Source: CAZCDM01 sp964497475 (lineage in GTDB: Bacteria; Planctomycetota; Phycisphaerae; SM23-33). Taken from it: a DNA stretch of 23,074 nt. Made by a program: the position numbers and the translations under genes. Each line of letters begins with the position of its first letter. Position 1 is the first letter of the stretch. Below the pieces are notes generated by a model, which saw only the letters and a program-made list of their open reading frames with translations, searched no databases and was not told the DNA's origin. The stretch lies in contig CAZCDM010000019.1 of assembly GCA_964497475.1 (NCBI GenBank), positions 1 through 23,074 of the forward strand, given 5' to 3'. Positions 1 through 5,912 of this stretch are shown one piece after another.

Positions 1-51
1 AGAAAGCGAAAATCCTACGCGATATCCGAATTTGAATTTTTCAAAGTACCC
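1..51. repeat. Right end of dispersed palindromic element, copy 1 (cut by window edge)
   Basis: Bases 1-51 match the right half of the complete element at 8748-8908 (here 8858-8908) with a single mismatch (t23 versus c8880). The similarity stops within a base of the terminal CCC, which is the expected end of the element. The rest of this copy lies outside the window. The last codons and the stop of the small gene at 41-274 fall inside it. Confidence 0.85.
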
Positions 52-274
52 TACGGAGGATGGGACGCTTCTGCAGCAGGGCCAGGACGAAGCCCATCGC
101 CGCCAGGGCAGCCAGGACGGGCAGGGGCAGGAGGTAGTAGACCATCCACAGACCGGGTATGCGGTCACGAACGCCCAGGTGGAGGATCAGCCCGACCAGG
201 CAGGCGATCAGCAGTGCTGGCGGCAGGGCACGCCAGAAGCGTCGGGCCGGTCGTGGGGCGGGCTGGTCGGTCAT
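41..274 (-). CDS. Small two-helix membrane protein, unknown function
   Basis: A 77-residue protein with a basic, proline-rich start (MTDQPAPRPARR) followed by two hydrophobic stretches, about residues 15-33 and 46-67, separated by a short charged loop. It is therefore probably an inner-membrane hairpin protein. I do not recognise a family. It begins two bases after the topoisomerase VI B stop codon (277-279), so the two are very likely co-transcribed. Its final Val-Leu codons and its TGA stop lie within the palindromic repeat ending at base 51, so the present C-terminus is partly repeat-derived. The original protein may have ended differently before the repeat inserted. The coding call rests on spacing and on the membrane-like composition. 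Confidence 0.6.
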   Translation of the reverse strand: MTDQPAPRPARRFWRALPPALLIACLVGLILHLGVRDRIPGLWMVYYLLPLPVLAALAAMGFVLALLQKRPILRRVL

Positions 275-276
275 GG

Positions 277-2112
277 CTACATTTTACGGCTGCGTTCGAG
301 AATGTCTTTGAGATTCCCGCAGACTTTTTCGACCTGCTTTTCTTTGAGGTCGAGGATGTCCTGGAGTGCCTCGCCGATGGCGGGAATGTACTTTTCGATG
401 TAGCTTCGTTTTTTGAGTTCCTGACGAAGGCGATGGGTCTTGCGGATGTGCTGGCCGAGCTTTCGGCCGCAGTCCTGCAGGGCCAGGCGGAGCTCCTTGA
501 GGATCTCGGGGTAGCTGGCGATGGCTTCCTTGGACTCGCTGGTGAAGGGGACCCAGACGCTGCCCATGTGGACGACGATGGTGAGATCGCCGGCCGGCGG
601 CCCGCCCCGGCCTTGCTGCAGGCCGTAGCTTCGCCAGTTGATATCGCAGACGCTTTTGTAGATCGCACAGGCGCCTTGCTGGTACTGCAGCGGCACGCGG
701 TTGGCCAGGCGAAGCACGCGGGAGAGCTGGGCCTGGTCGTCGTTGCCGTTGGAGGCGTCCTCCTGCTCCTCGATTTCCTGTTCGATGCGTTCGGCCTTTT
801 CCTGGCGGGTTTCGTCCTTGCCGTAGGCCAGGGCGGCCTCGATGACGAACGGGTTGCCGCGATAGACGGCCGGCTTTCGGCTGGAGGCGGTGTAGAAGCC
901 CGCGTCGACGACCTGCTTGAGGCCCTCGATGAGACGCTCCTCACCGATGGGCACGACGCAGTCGGTGCTGGGGGCGAGGATCTTGGTCTTCTCGATGGCC
1001 TGGTAAATCGCCTTGGCCAAATCGCCCGTGACCCAGTTGGGGTGCGTCTTGACGGTGAGCGTCTCGTCCTTGGCCAGGTCGCTGGCCGAGGCGGTTTCGA
1101 TGATCTCGCGCACAACCTTGGGCGTGACGCGGCTGAACTCGCTGGTGAAGAACTGCTGAATCGTCCGGGCGGAAGTGTCGGCGAGCATCTTGATGAGCAC
1201 GCCCAGCTCAATGCCATGCGGGTGGGGCTTGATCTCCCGGGGCATGGCGGGCAGCTCGACGGAAATCGGCGGGTAGGCGATCTCCCGGCCGTCGGGGCTG
1301 TGGTAGGTCAGCCCGACGTGCGGGTTGGCGATGGCGGTCTGGCGGAGGTATTCGTCGACGCTCTGGCGACCCTTTTTGTAGCTGGCCTGCAGCTCGATGA
1401 TGACCTTCGTGCCGTGCTTGACGTCCCAGTCGACGACCTGGTCGTCGATGATCTCGGGGCGGTTCTTGCGGGTGTCGATCTTCAGGCTGTAATGGTGGGC
1501 CTGGGCGCGGGGACTGGTTCGGCTGGTGATGCGGACGGGCTGGCCGGTCGTCAGCAGTCCGTACATGCCGGCGGCGCTGATGCCAATACCCTGCTGGCCT
1601 CGACTCATCCGCAGGCGGTGGAACTTGCTGCCGTAGAGCAGCTTGCCGAAGATGTTGGGAATCTGCTGCTTGACGATGCCCGGGCCGTTGTCCTCGACCT
1701 CGACGACGAAGTGGTCGTCGCTGGCCTGGCGGATGCGGACGATGACCTCCGGCGGGATGCCGGCCTCTTCGCAGGCATCGAGGGCGTTGTCGACGGCTTC
1801 CTTGACGGTGGTCAGCAGGGCCTTGCGGGGGTTGTCAAAGCCCAGCAGGTGGCGGTTCTTGGCGAAGAACTCGCTGACGGAAATCGACCGCTGCGCTTTG
1901 GCCATGGACTCGGCGGTGGCGTAGCGCTTGGCGCGCTTTTTAGCGGGGGCGGGCGAGTCGGCCGATGTGCTTGTGCTCCTGGCCCGTGCCTTTTTGCTGC
2001 TCTTGGAGGACGAGGCGGATTTCTTGTTGGCGGCCTTTTTGGTCGAGGGGGCCTTTTTCTTCGGCCGGGCCTTGGTTTTTTTTACGCTTGATTTGGATTT
2101 CTTCTTTGCCAT
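277..2112 (-). CDS. top6B: DNA topoisomerase VI subunit B (type IIB, ATPase subunit)
   Basis: A 611-residue GHKL ATPase subunit of the type IIB topoisomerase. With subunit A it passes one DNA duplex through another, driven by ATP. Visible motifs are the N-box EAVDNALDAC (E105, N109), the G1 motif DNGPGI (D141) and the ATP-lid segment SRGQQGIGIS near residues 165-180. A transducer-like region follows, ending in a Lys/Arg-rich helical C-terminus. The start at 2112 is preceded by GAAAGG six bases away; an in-frame ATG eleven codons upstream has less support. The first 55 or so residues are almost entirely Lys, Ser, Ala and Thr, unlike the compact archaeal N-terminus. No subunit A gene is seen in the window; the downstream gene is a small membrane protein. 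Topo VI is mainly archaeal and plant, with scattered bacterial examples. The family assignment is secure. Confidence 0.93.
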   Translation of the reverse strand: MAKKKSKSSVKKTKARPKKKAPSTKKAANKKSASSSKSSKKARARSTSTSADSPAPAKKRAKRYATAESMAKAQRSISVSEFFAKNRHLLGFDNPRKALLTTVKEAVDNALDACEEAGIPPEVIVRIRQASDDHFVVEVEDNGPGIVKQQIPNIFGKLLYGSKFHRLRMSRGQQGIGISAAGMYGLLTTGQPVRITSRTSPRAQAHHYSLKIDTRKNRPEIIDDQVVDWDVKHGTKVIIELQASYKKGRQSVDEYLRQTAIANPHVGLTYHSPDGREIAYPPISVELPAMPREIKPHPHGIELGVLIKMLADTSARTIQQFFTSEFSRVTPKVVREIIETASASDLAKDETLTVKTHPNWVTGDLAKAIYQAIEKTKILAPSTDCVVPIGEERLIEGLKQVVDAGFYTASSRKPAVYRGNPFVIEAALAYGKDETRQEKAERIEQEIEEQEDASNGNDDQAQLSRVLRLANRVPLQYQQGACAIYKSVCDINWRSYGLQQGRGGPPAGDLTIVVHMGSVWVPFTSESKEAIASYPEILKELRLALQDCGRKLGQHIRKTHRLRQELKKRSYIEKYIPAIGEALQDILDLKEKQVEKVCGNLKDILERSRKM

Positions 2113-2184
2113 CCGTGGCCTTTCGTGGGAACCAGCTCCCCGCATTGCAATGCGTCAGGAGGATAGCAGAAGTGTAAAAAAGAA

Positions 2185-2253
2185 CCCTGGTGGCGTCAAG
2201 TCGGCTGGCGGTAGGCTGACGCCACCAGGGCTGAGAAGTGCGAAACTTCTCAG
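2185..2253. repeat. Tandem pair of perfect hairpins
   Basis: The first hairpin pairs CCCTGGTGGCGTCA (2185-2198) with TGACGCCACCAGGG (2217-2230) around an 18-base loop. The second starts at the next base and pairs CTGAGAAGT (2231-2239) with ACTTCTCAG (2245-2253) around GCGAA. Neither has the T-tract of an intrinsic terminator. The back-to-back arrangement resembles intergenic palindromic repeats. Confidence 0.8.
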
Positions 2254-2425
2254 TGGGAGATGACGCAGAGGCGTCGGACAGGAATGCGGAATGGAGCGTT
2301 TCGGCTAGCCAGGCCCGTAGCTGTCGACCCGTCCGGGCGGTAAGGCCCGACCGGGCCGACAGTCTGCGTGGCGTGGTAAAGAGTCCTTCGTGGGCGAGCC
2401 GCGCCGGCGGCGAGCACGGCCAGGT

Positions 2426-2447
2426 CGGCCCGATGCGCATCGGGCCG
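2426..2447. repeat. Perfect 22-bp palindrome
   Basis: The sequence is its own reverse complement over 22 bases, centred on TGCGCA (2434-2439). With no loop, it could be a symmetric protein-binding site or a cruciform rather than an RNA hairpin. It lies mid-way through the gene-free region. Confidence 0.75.
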
Positions 2448-2832
2448 GCAGGTCGCGCCATGCGGCGGATCGAATCGAAGGATCCCTTGCCCCCCGGCAA
2501 GGTCGATCCCCCCCGATCGACCTGGCAGAGTATCAGCGGGAAGGAAACGCGGCGAGAAAGGGGGTATGGGTCTGGCGAAAGCGGGCAGGAACCGGTCGAT
2601 GGGGTTCCGAGAGGTTTTTGAGTTAGTCGGTATTCGTTCGGTCATGGGACAGGCTTTCTGTGCCTGGACCGCGATCGTCGAAAGGTGATTGCATGTTGCA
2701 GAACGATCACAGTCCCGAAGAATACCCCGTAGCCTGAAGTCTTCGTCGCTTCAGACACCCATCTATCGGTGGAGGGCTGGGCGATCTTTACGGAGAATGA
2801 AAAAAAACTGCGGCTCCCAAAGGACGGAAGGT

Positions 2833-3504
2833 TCACGGCCCGGACGGTCCCCGGCCTGTCGGCGGTTCGCTCGAAGGCGGCGGGGCGGTGGCGGGTTTGG
2901 TCGCCTCGATTCGGTCCGTACCGATAAAGGCCGTCGCCGCGAGCTTCAGGGCGGTTTCGACGGGCATGTCGACCGGCTCGATGGAGTCGGGCCTGGCGTA
3001 GACGATGGGCCCGCCGATCATGTAGCCCAGCGGCAGGTAGACGATGACGCTGTTGTCCCCGTCGGGTCGGCCCAGAGGGTTCTCGTTGGTGACAATGCCC
3101 AGCAGCTTCATGCCGCTGCCGGGCGGGCTGTAGAGTACGACCCGGCCCATCCTGCCGGCGTCGCCGCCGAAGAGTTTTAGCAGATCGCGGATGGACTCGT
3201 AGATGGTCTTGATCCCGGGCAGGTGGCTCAGCAGGCGATCGACCGCATCGAAGATCCGTTGGAACAGCCAGAACCTTGCCATCAGGCCCACGAGGTACAG
3301 TGCAATCAGTGCGCCGAGCAAGCCCAGCCAGATCGCCCAGCCATGCCAGTCTGGCGTGATGTGGCGGTCGAGGGTGGTTTTTTGCAGCAGGGCTTCGCCC
3401 AGGCCGGCCAGGGCGTGGGTGATCCAGCTGACGACCCAGGCGGTCGCGGCCAGCGGAATGACAATCAGCACTCCGGACATGAGAATGCGAATGTGTTTTT
3501 TCAT
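2833..3504 (-). CDS. DUF502 family membrane protein
   Basis: A 223-residue inner-membrane protein of the DUF502 family. It has two hydrophobic segments, residues about 7-31 and 55-77. These are followed by the conserved IKTIYESIRDLLKLF stretch near residue 100 and the soluble part with VVLYSPPGSG and NSVIVYLPLGYMIGG, typical of the family. The start is fixed by AAGGAG six bases before the ATG. The last 25 residues are a Pro/Ser/Thr-rich tail that is probably disordered. The molecular function is unknown. It lies downstream of a terminator (3580-3605), so it probably has its own promoter; a hairpin (3548-3565) lies in its leader. A run of eight T on the coding strand follows the stop, but I see no strong stem in front of it. 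Confidence 0.88.
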   Translation of the reverse strand: MKKHIRILMSGVLIVIPLAATAWVVSWITHALAGLGEALLQKTTLDRHITPDWHGWAIWLGLLGALIALYLVGLMARFWLFQRIFDAVDRLLSHLPGIKTIYESIRDLLKLFGGDAGRMGRVVLYSPPGSGMKLLGIVTNENPLGRPDGDNSVIVYLPLGYMIGGPIVYARPDSIEPVDMPVETALKLAATAFIGTDRIEATKPATAPPPSSEPPTGRGPSGP

Positions 3505-3547
3505 GGGTGACTCCTTGTGAGCATTCAGACTTACCCGAATCGAGAGG

Positions 3548-3565
3548 GCAGAGCAAGGGCTCTGC
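3548..3565. repeat. Hairpin upstream of the DUF502 gene
   Basis: GCAGAGC (3548-3554) pairs with GCTCTGC (3559-3565) around AAGG. It sits 44 bases before the DUF502 start, in the likely mRNA leader. It has no T-tract. It may be a small palindromic repeat or a leader stem. Confidence 0.55.
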
Positions 3566-3579
3566 GTTGCGGGGGGGCA

Positions 3580-3605
3580 TAAAAAAAGCCCGCATGAAGC
3601 GGGCT
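3580..3605 (-). terminator. Rho-independent terminator of the lipoprotein operon
   Basis: Read on the minus strand, AGCCCGC pairs with GCGGGCT around a five-base loop and runs into seven T (complement of 3581-3587). It lies 22 bases past the stop of the small lipoprotein gene and before the DUF502 start. It fits a classic intrinsic terminator. Confidence 0.88.
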
Positions 3606-3627
3606 TGTGTGTATTGCTGCGTGGTTC

Positions 3628-3870
3628 TTACGGGCCGACGTAGGTTTCCCACTGGCTGAGATTGAGGTTCTCGTCGTACAGCCAGAACAGGTCCCAGTCG
3701 TCCTGAAGCTGACGCATGTGAACGTCGTTAATGGCTGCGATGCGACGGCGTCGCTGGGCTTCGTTATCGACCATGCCGCCGGACTTTTGGGTGGAGACTC
3801 CCTCGCCACAGCCGGTGATCCAGCACAAGCTCAGCAGGAGAGTCGCGGTCAGGAAAGTATTTCGTATCAT
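3628..3870 (-). CDS. Small lipoprotein, unknown function
   Basis: An 80-residue protein with a lipoprotein signal: MIRNTFLTATLLLSLCW, then the lipobox ITGC with the lipidated Cys at position 21. The mature part, about 60 residues, is basic then acidic (QRRRRIAAINDVHMRQL, then DDWDLFWLYDENLNLSQW). The last segment resembles small planctomycete proteins I recall with a similar acidic and aromatic end, but I cannot name a family. The start is set by GGAGG just upstream; a longer frame to 3948 runs into the preceding gene and is not supported. It is the second gene of an operon, 41 bases after the larger lipoprotein, and is followed by a strong terminator. Confidence 0.72.
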   Translation of the reverse strand: MIRNTFLTATLLLSLCWITGCGEGVSTQKSGGMVDNEAQRRRRIAAINDVHMRQLQDDWDLFWLYDENLNLSQWETYVGP

Positions 3871-3911
3871 GTCATGCCTCCAAAGGCGTCTTGAGGTTGA
3901 TGGTGTGCCGC

Positions 3912-4799
3912 TTAGATGTCGGCCGGGTCCAGATCCAGCGCGTCCCACAGTTCGAGGTTCACAAAGCAGGTGCGTCCGTCGACATCGGTTCGCAGGCCCT
4001 GCACGCCCGGCCCGGCCGATTCCATAATCCAGCGGTAATCGTGGGCGGCCATGTGTTGGTTGGCGTGGTCGTATCCGCCGGCGGTGTGGAATTGGGCGTC
4101 AGCGTTCTTGCCGCCGCTGGCGAGGCAGCACCTGGCGTGATCCATGGAGTCTGGCTGGGCGCCTCGGTGGGGATCTTCTCGGCGACCGTCGGAGGCCAAT
4201 CCGCGGAACCACATGGTCGTAACCGGCCAGTCGGCCGTGCGGACGATCAGATTGACATCCCGGCCGGAGACGTCCCAATCCAGCTTGTCGGCTTCCAGAA
4301 CGCGAACCGGATGGACCTTGCCATTCGCATCCCGCCACGCGCGGTAGGCGACGACGGGCGTGGCCTCGAAGCTGTGATCTTTTATGGTGTCGTAGACAGA
4401 CAGCAAGCTGAGACCATTGATAACGTTTTCGCTGGAATTTTGACTGGCGACGGCATAATGAAGCCGTTCGGCGGCGATATTCCGCATGGGGTTGACGGCG
4501 CGACGGACTTCGATGCGGTAAGGCTCCCCGTCGATGATGTACTCGGTGACCAGCACTCGCCGGGTACCGAACCGGGTGGCCTGTTCCTTGACCGTGTTAC
4601 GGACGCGGCAGTGACCGTTGGCTACCATGTAGTCGGCCTGGCCGTTTTCGATCAGCTCGGAAACTTCCTCGTCATAACCGTAACGGTTGATGATTCCGTA
4701 ACTTTCGGCCACCTCGGCGGCCGTGATCCCTTTGTCGCAGCCGGAATTCAGGAGACAAAGCGCAAGAATAGCCGTGCTGAGAAGTAAACTTCTTCGCAT
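3912..4799 (-). CDS. Lipoprotein, unknown function
   Basis: A 295-residue exported protein. The N-terminus MRRSLLLSTAILALCLLNSGC is a lipoprotein signal with lipobox NSGC and Cys21. The mature protein is mixed alpha/beta in composition with many charged residues and no motif I recognise. It has several Asp/His-rich stretches near its end (AGGYDHANQHMAAHDYRW), which could bind metal, though this is speculation. AGAGG lies about nine bases before the ATG. It is the first gene behind the promoter at 4864-4892 and is followed by the 80-residue lipoprotein and then a terminator, so the two probably act together in the envelope. Function unknown. Confidence 0.75.
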   Translation of the reverse strand: MRRSLLLSTAILALCLLNSGCDKGITAAEVAESYGIINRYGYDEEVSELIENGQADYMVANGHCRVRNTVKEQATRFGTRRVLVTEYIIDGEPYRIEVRRAVNPMRNIAAERLHYAVASQNSSENVINGLSLLSVYDTIKDHSFEATPVVAYRAWRDANGKVHPVRVLEADKLDWDVSGRDVNLIVRTADWPVTTMWFRGLASDGRREDPHRGAQPDSMDHARCCLASGGKNADAQFHTAGGYDHANQHMAAHDYRWIMESAGPGVQGLRTDVDGRTCFVNLELWDALDLDPADI

Positions 4800-4863
4800 T
4801 GCGAACCTCTTTTATACGTCCCGTCCCAGAGTATGTCGCTGCTCATTGCAGGCTATGGCGGCA

Positions 4864-4892
4864 TTTATATACGCCGAGCAAAGTGCTGTCAA
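4864..4892 (-). promoter_or_regulatory. Sigma70-type promoter for the lipoprotein operon
   Basis: On the minus strand a perfect TTGACA (complement of 4887-4892) is followed after exactly 17 bases by TATAAA (complement of 4864-4869). Transcription would begin near 4857, giving a leader of about 55 bases with an AGAGG ribosome site before the ATG at 4799. It lies in the gap after the YkgJ-type gene stop at 4935. It is the best consensus promoter in the window. Confidence 0.8.
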
Positions 4893-4934
4893 GGTAAAAC
4901 TTGCGCATCTTTTTTGCACCGGCTCGGGCGAATA

Positions 4935-5411
4935 TCAACAGCTTCCAACAACCGCCATCGCTTGCGTCATTTCCGTATATCGGTAAGGCAGGCGATATTT
5001 CTGGTGCAATTCCTGGATCGCTTGGTGGAATTCCTCGGCCGCCCGGCAGCCCTGCTTGCCGAGAGCTTCGTCGCAGTGGTACAGCCTGCAGCCCATCGGG
5101 CGCAGCTCGCGGGCGGTGCACAACCCCTCGACCTGAAACCCGCACCGCAGCGGTCGGCTGGGCGATGGCAAGGCCATCTCGGCCAGCAGGGCCAGCTCGC
5201 CCGCGGTGACATACAACCGATGGCCCGCGGAGGCAAAGTCGCAACACCGCCCGCAGCGCGTGCAGAGGGTCTGGTTGTCCGGCAGGGTCTGGCTGGTTCG
5301 CTGCAGCAGCTCGCGCAGCTCGGCGAGGAATTGCGGACAATCGGCGGCTGCGTCAACGGCCTGGCGGAGATCGTCATCGGCCGGGGAGGATGGCTCGGCC
5401 GGGTGGGTCAT
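4935..5411 (-). CDS. YkgJ family CxxCxxCC cluster protein (first of two)
   Basis: A 158-residue protein of the YkgJ (zinc/iron-chelating CxxCxxCC) family. The signature CTRCGRCC is at C50, C53, C56 and C57. Further cysteines in LRCGFQVEGLCTARELRPMGCRLYHC fit the conserved second half, and RPMGCRLYHC is the typical CxLYP-like closing block. The family is thought to bind Zn or an Fe-S cluster; no reaction is established. About 45 residues precede the signature, an extension absent from its neighbour. Its ATG overlaps the stop of the upstream YkgJ gene by four bases (ATGA), so translation is probably coupled. The two share the fold but differ clearly in sequence. Confidence 0.85.
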   Translation of the reverse strand: MTHPAEPSSPADDDLRQAVDAAADCPQFLAELRELLQRTSQTLPDNQTLCTRCGRCCDFASAGHRLYVTAGELALLAEMALPSPSRPLRCGFQVEGLCTARELRPMGCRLYHCDEALGKQGCRAAEEFHQAIQELHQKYRLPYRYTEMTQAMAVVGSC

Positions 5412-5836
5412 TCCTGCGTGGCCCGGCGGCGGGTTTCGATTTCCTCCAGGCTGACCAGGCCGCCGCGGTTAATGCCCGGACACCGCAGGCCCGCCAGCGA
5501 CCAGTCTTCCGGCGTTTCGAGGTTGCTCGTCCAGAACGGCCAGGTGCGACACTGTGTGGGTCGTACCTCATAGATCTCGCACGTGCCGTCGGCCAGGAAG
5601 ATGCAGTCCTTGGAGGGCTTCTTCTCGATGAGGCTCTGCCGTTTGCCCACCCGCCGGACGTACCGCTTGCGGAAGGTCGACTCAGCCAGGCGAAGGTGTT
5701 TGGCCATCGCGGCGATTTCCTCATCGCTCGCCCAGACGTAGCCCTCCTCCGGCCCGGCGCAGCAGCGGCCGCAGGCGAGGCACTCAAAGGCCAGCCCCGC
5801 CACGTACCACGGCGGGTCGTTGCTCTGCTGATTCAT
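5408..5836 (-). CDS. YkgJ family CxxCxxCC cluster protein (second of two)
   Basis: A 142-residue YkgJ-like protein with the signature CLACGRCC at C19, C22, C25 and C26. A later block, CIFLADGTCEIYEVRPTQCRTWPFW, has the three remaining conserved cysteines. It matches the family's usual length better than its neighbour at 4935-5411, which it overlaps by four bases. Metal or cluster binding is the family expectation; the substrate is unknown. No Shine-Dalgarno sequence precedes the ATG. Instead an extended -10 element, TGCTATACT, ends six bases before it, suggesting a leaderless transcript that carries both YkgJ genes. Confidence 0.86.
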   Translation of the reverse strand: MNQQSNDPPWYVAGLAFECLACGRCCAGPEEGYVWASDEEIAAMAKHLRLAESTFRKRYVRRVGKRQSLIEKKPSKDCIFLADGTCEIYEVRPTQCRTWPFWTSNLETPEDWSLAGLRCPGINRGGLVSLEEIETRRRATQE

Positions 5837-5842
5837 GGCCGC

Positions 5843-5851
5843 AGTATAGCA
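5843..5851 (-). promoter_or_regulatory. Extended -10 promoter, probably leaderless, for the YkgJ pair
   Basis: On the minus strand TGC-TATACT (complement of 5843-5851) is an extended -10 element with five of six matches to TATAAT. It ends six bases before the ATG at 5836, so transcription would start at about the start codon. No good -35 is seen, as is usual for extended -10 promoters. Confidence 0.5.
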
Positions 5852-5912
5852 CAGCCCCCGGTCCGGCCAAAGAAAACCACGCCGGCCGTCCGGGTCACGC
5901 TGGGCGGGTGAG

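Larger units (their letters stand above)
2113..2832. other. Gene-free region carrying a train of hairpins
   Basis: No credible gene is present: open frames here lack ribosome sites and recognisable domains. Instead there are at least nine inverted repeats: 2185-2230 (14-bp perfect stem), 2231-2253 (9 bp), 2262-2275 (5 bp), 2321-2362 (imperfect, about 15 pairs), 2426-2447 (perfect 22-bp palindrome), 2485-2502 (7 bp), 2501-2522 (8 bp, C6 loop), 2588-2608 (6 bp), 2650-2666 (5 bp) and 2734-2754 (6 bp). The stretch separates the start of topoisomerase VI B from the end of the DUF502 gene. It could be a cluster of REP-like repeats or a structured transcript. Confidence 0.75.

Noticed and set aside
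214..2091. A 625-codon open frame antisense to topoisomerase VI B, and similar long antisense frames elsewhere (7136-8962, 9491-11455, 14778-16886, 17898-19481)
   Set aside because: They mirror strong genes with recognised domains on the other strand; long antisense frames are expected in very GC-rich DNA, and their translations have no domains and biased composition.
2185..2362. The paired hairpins as a tRNA or other known RNA gene
   Set aside because: No cloverleaf, anticodon or T-loop consensus could be traced, and no known riboswitch core was recognised.
2238..2645. Open frames of 78-131 codons on both strands in the gene-free region
   Set aside because: They run through hairpins, lack ribosome sites and known motifs, and their translations are Arg/Pro/Gly-rich in the way of non-coding GC-rich DNA.
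3531..3652. Extension of minus-strand frames through 3505-3650 as part of a larger protein
   Set aside because: A clear terminator (3580-3605) and a strong ribosome site at 3504 separate the two real genes.
4777..4793. AGAAGT-aa-ACTTCT near the start of the lipoprotein gene, similar to the hairpin at 2231-2253
   Set aside because: It lies within codons of the signal peptide, has a two-base loop and is explained by Ser/Leu codon choice.
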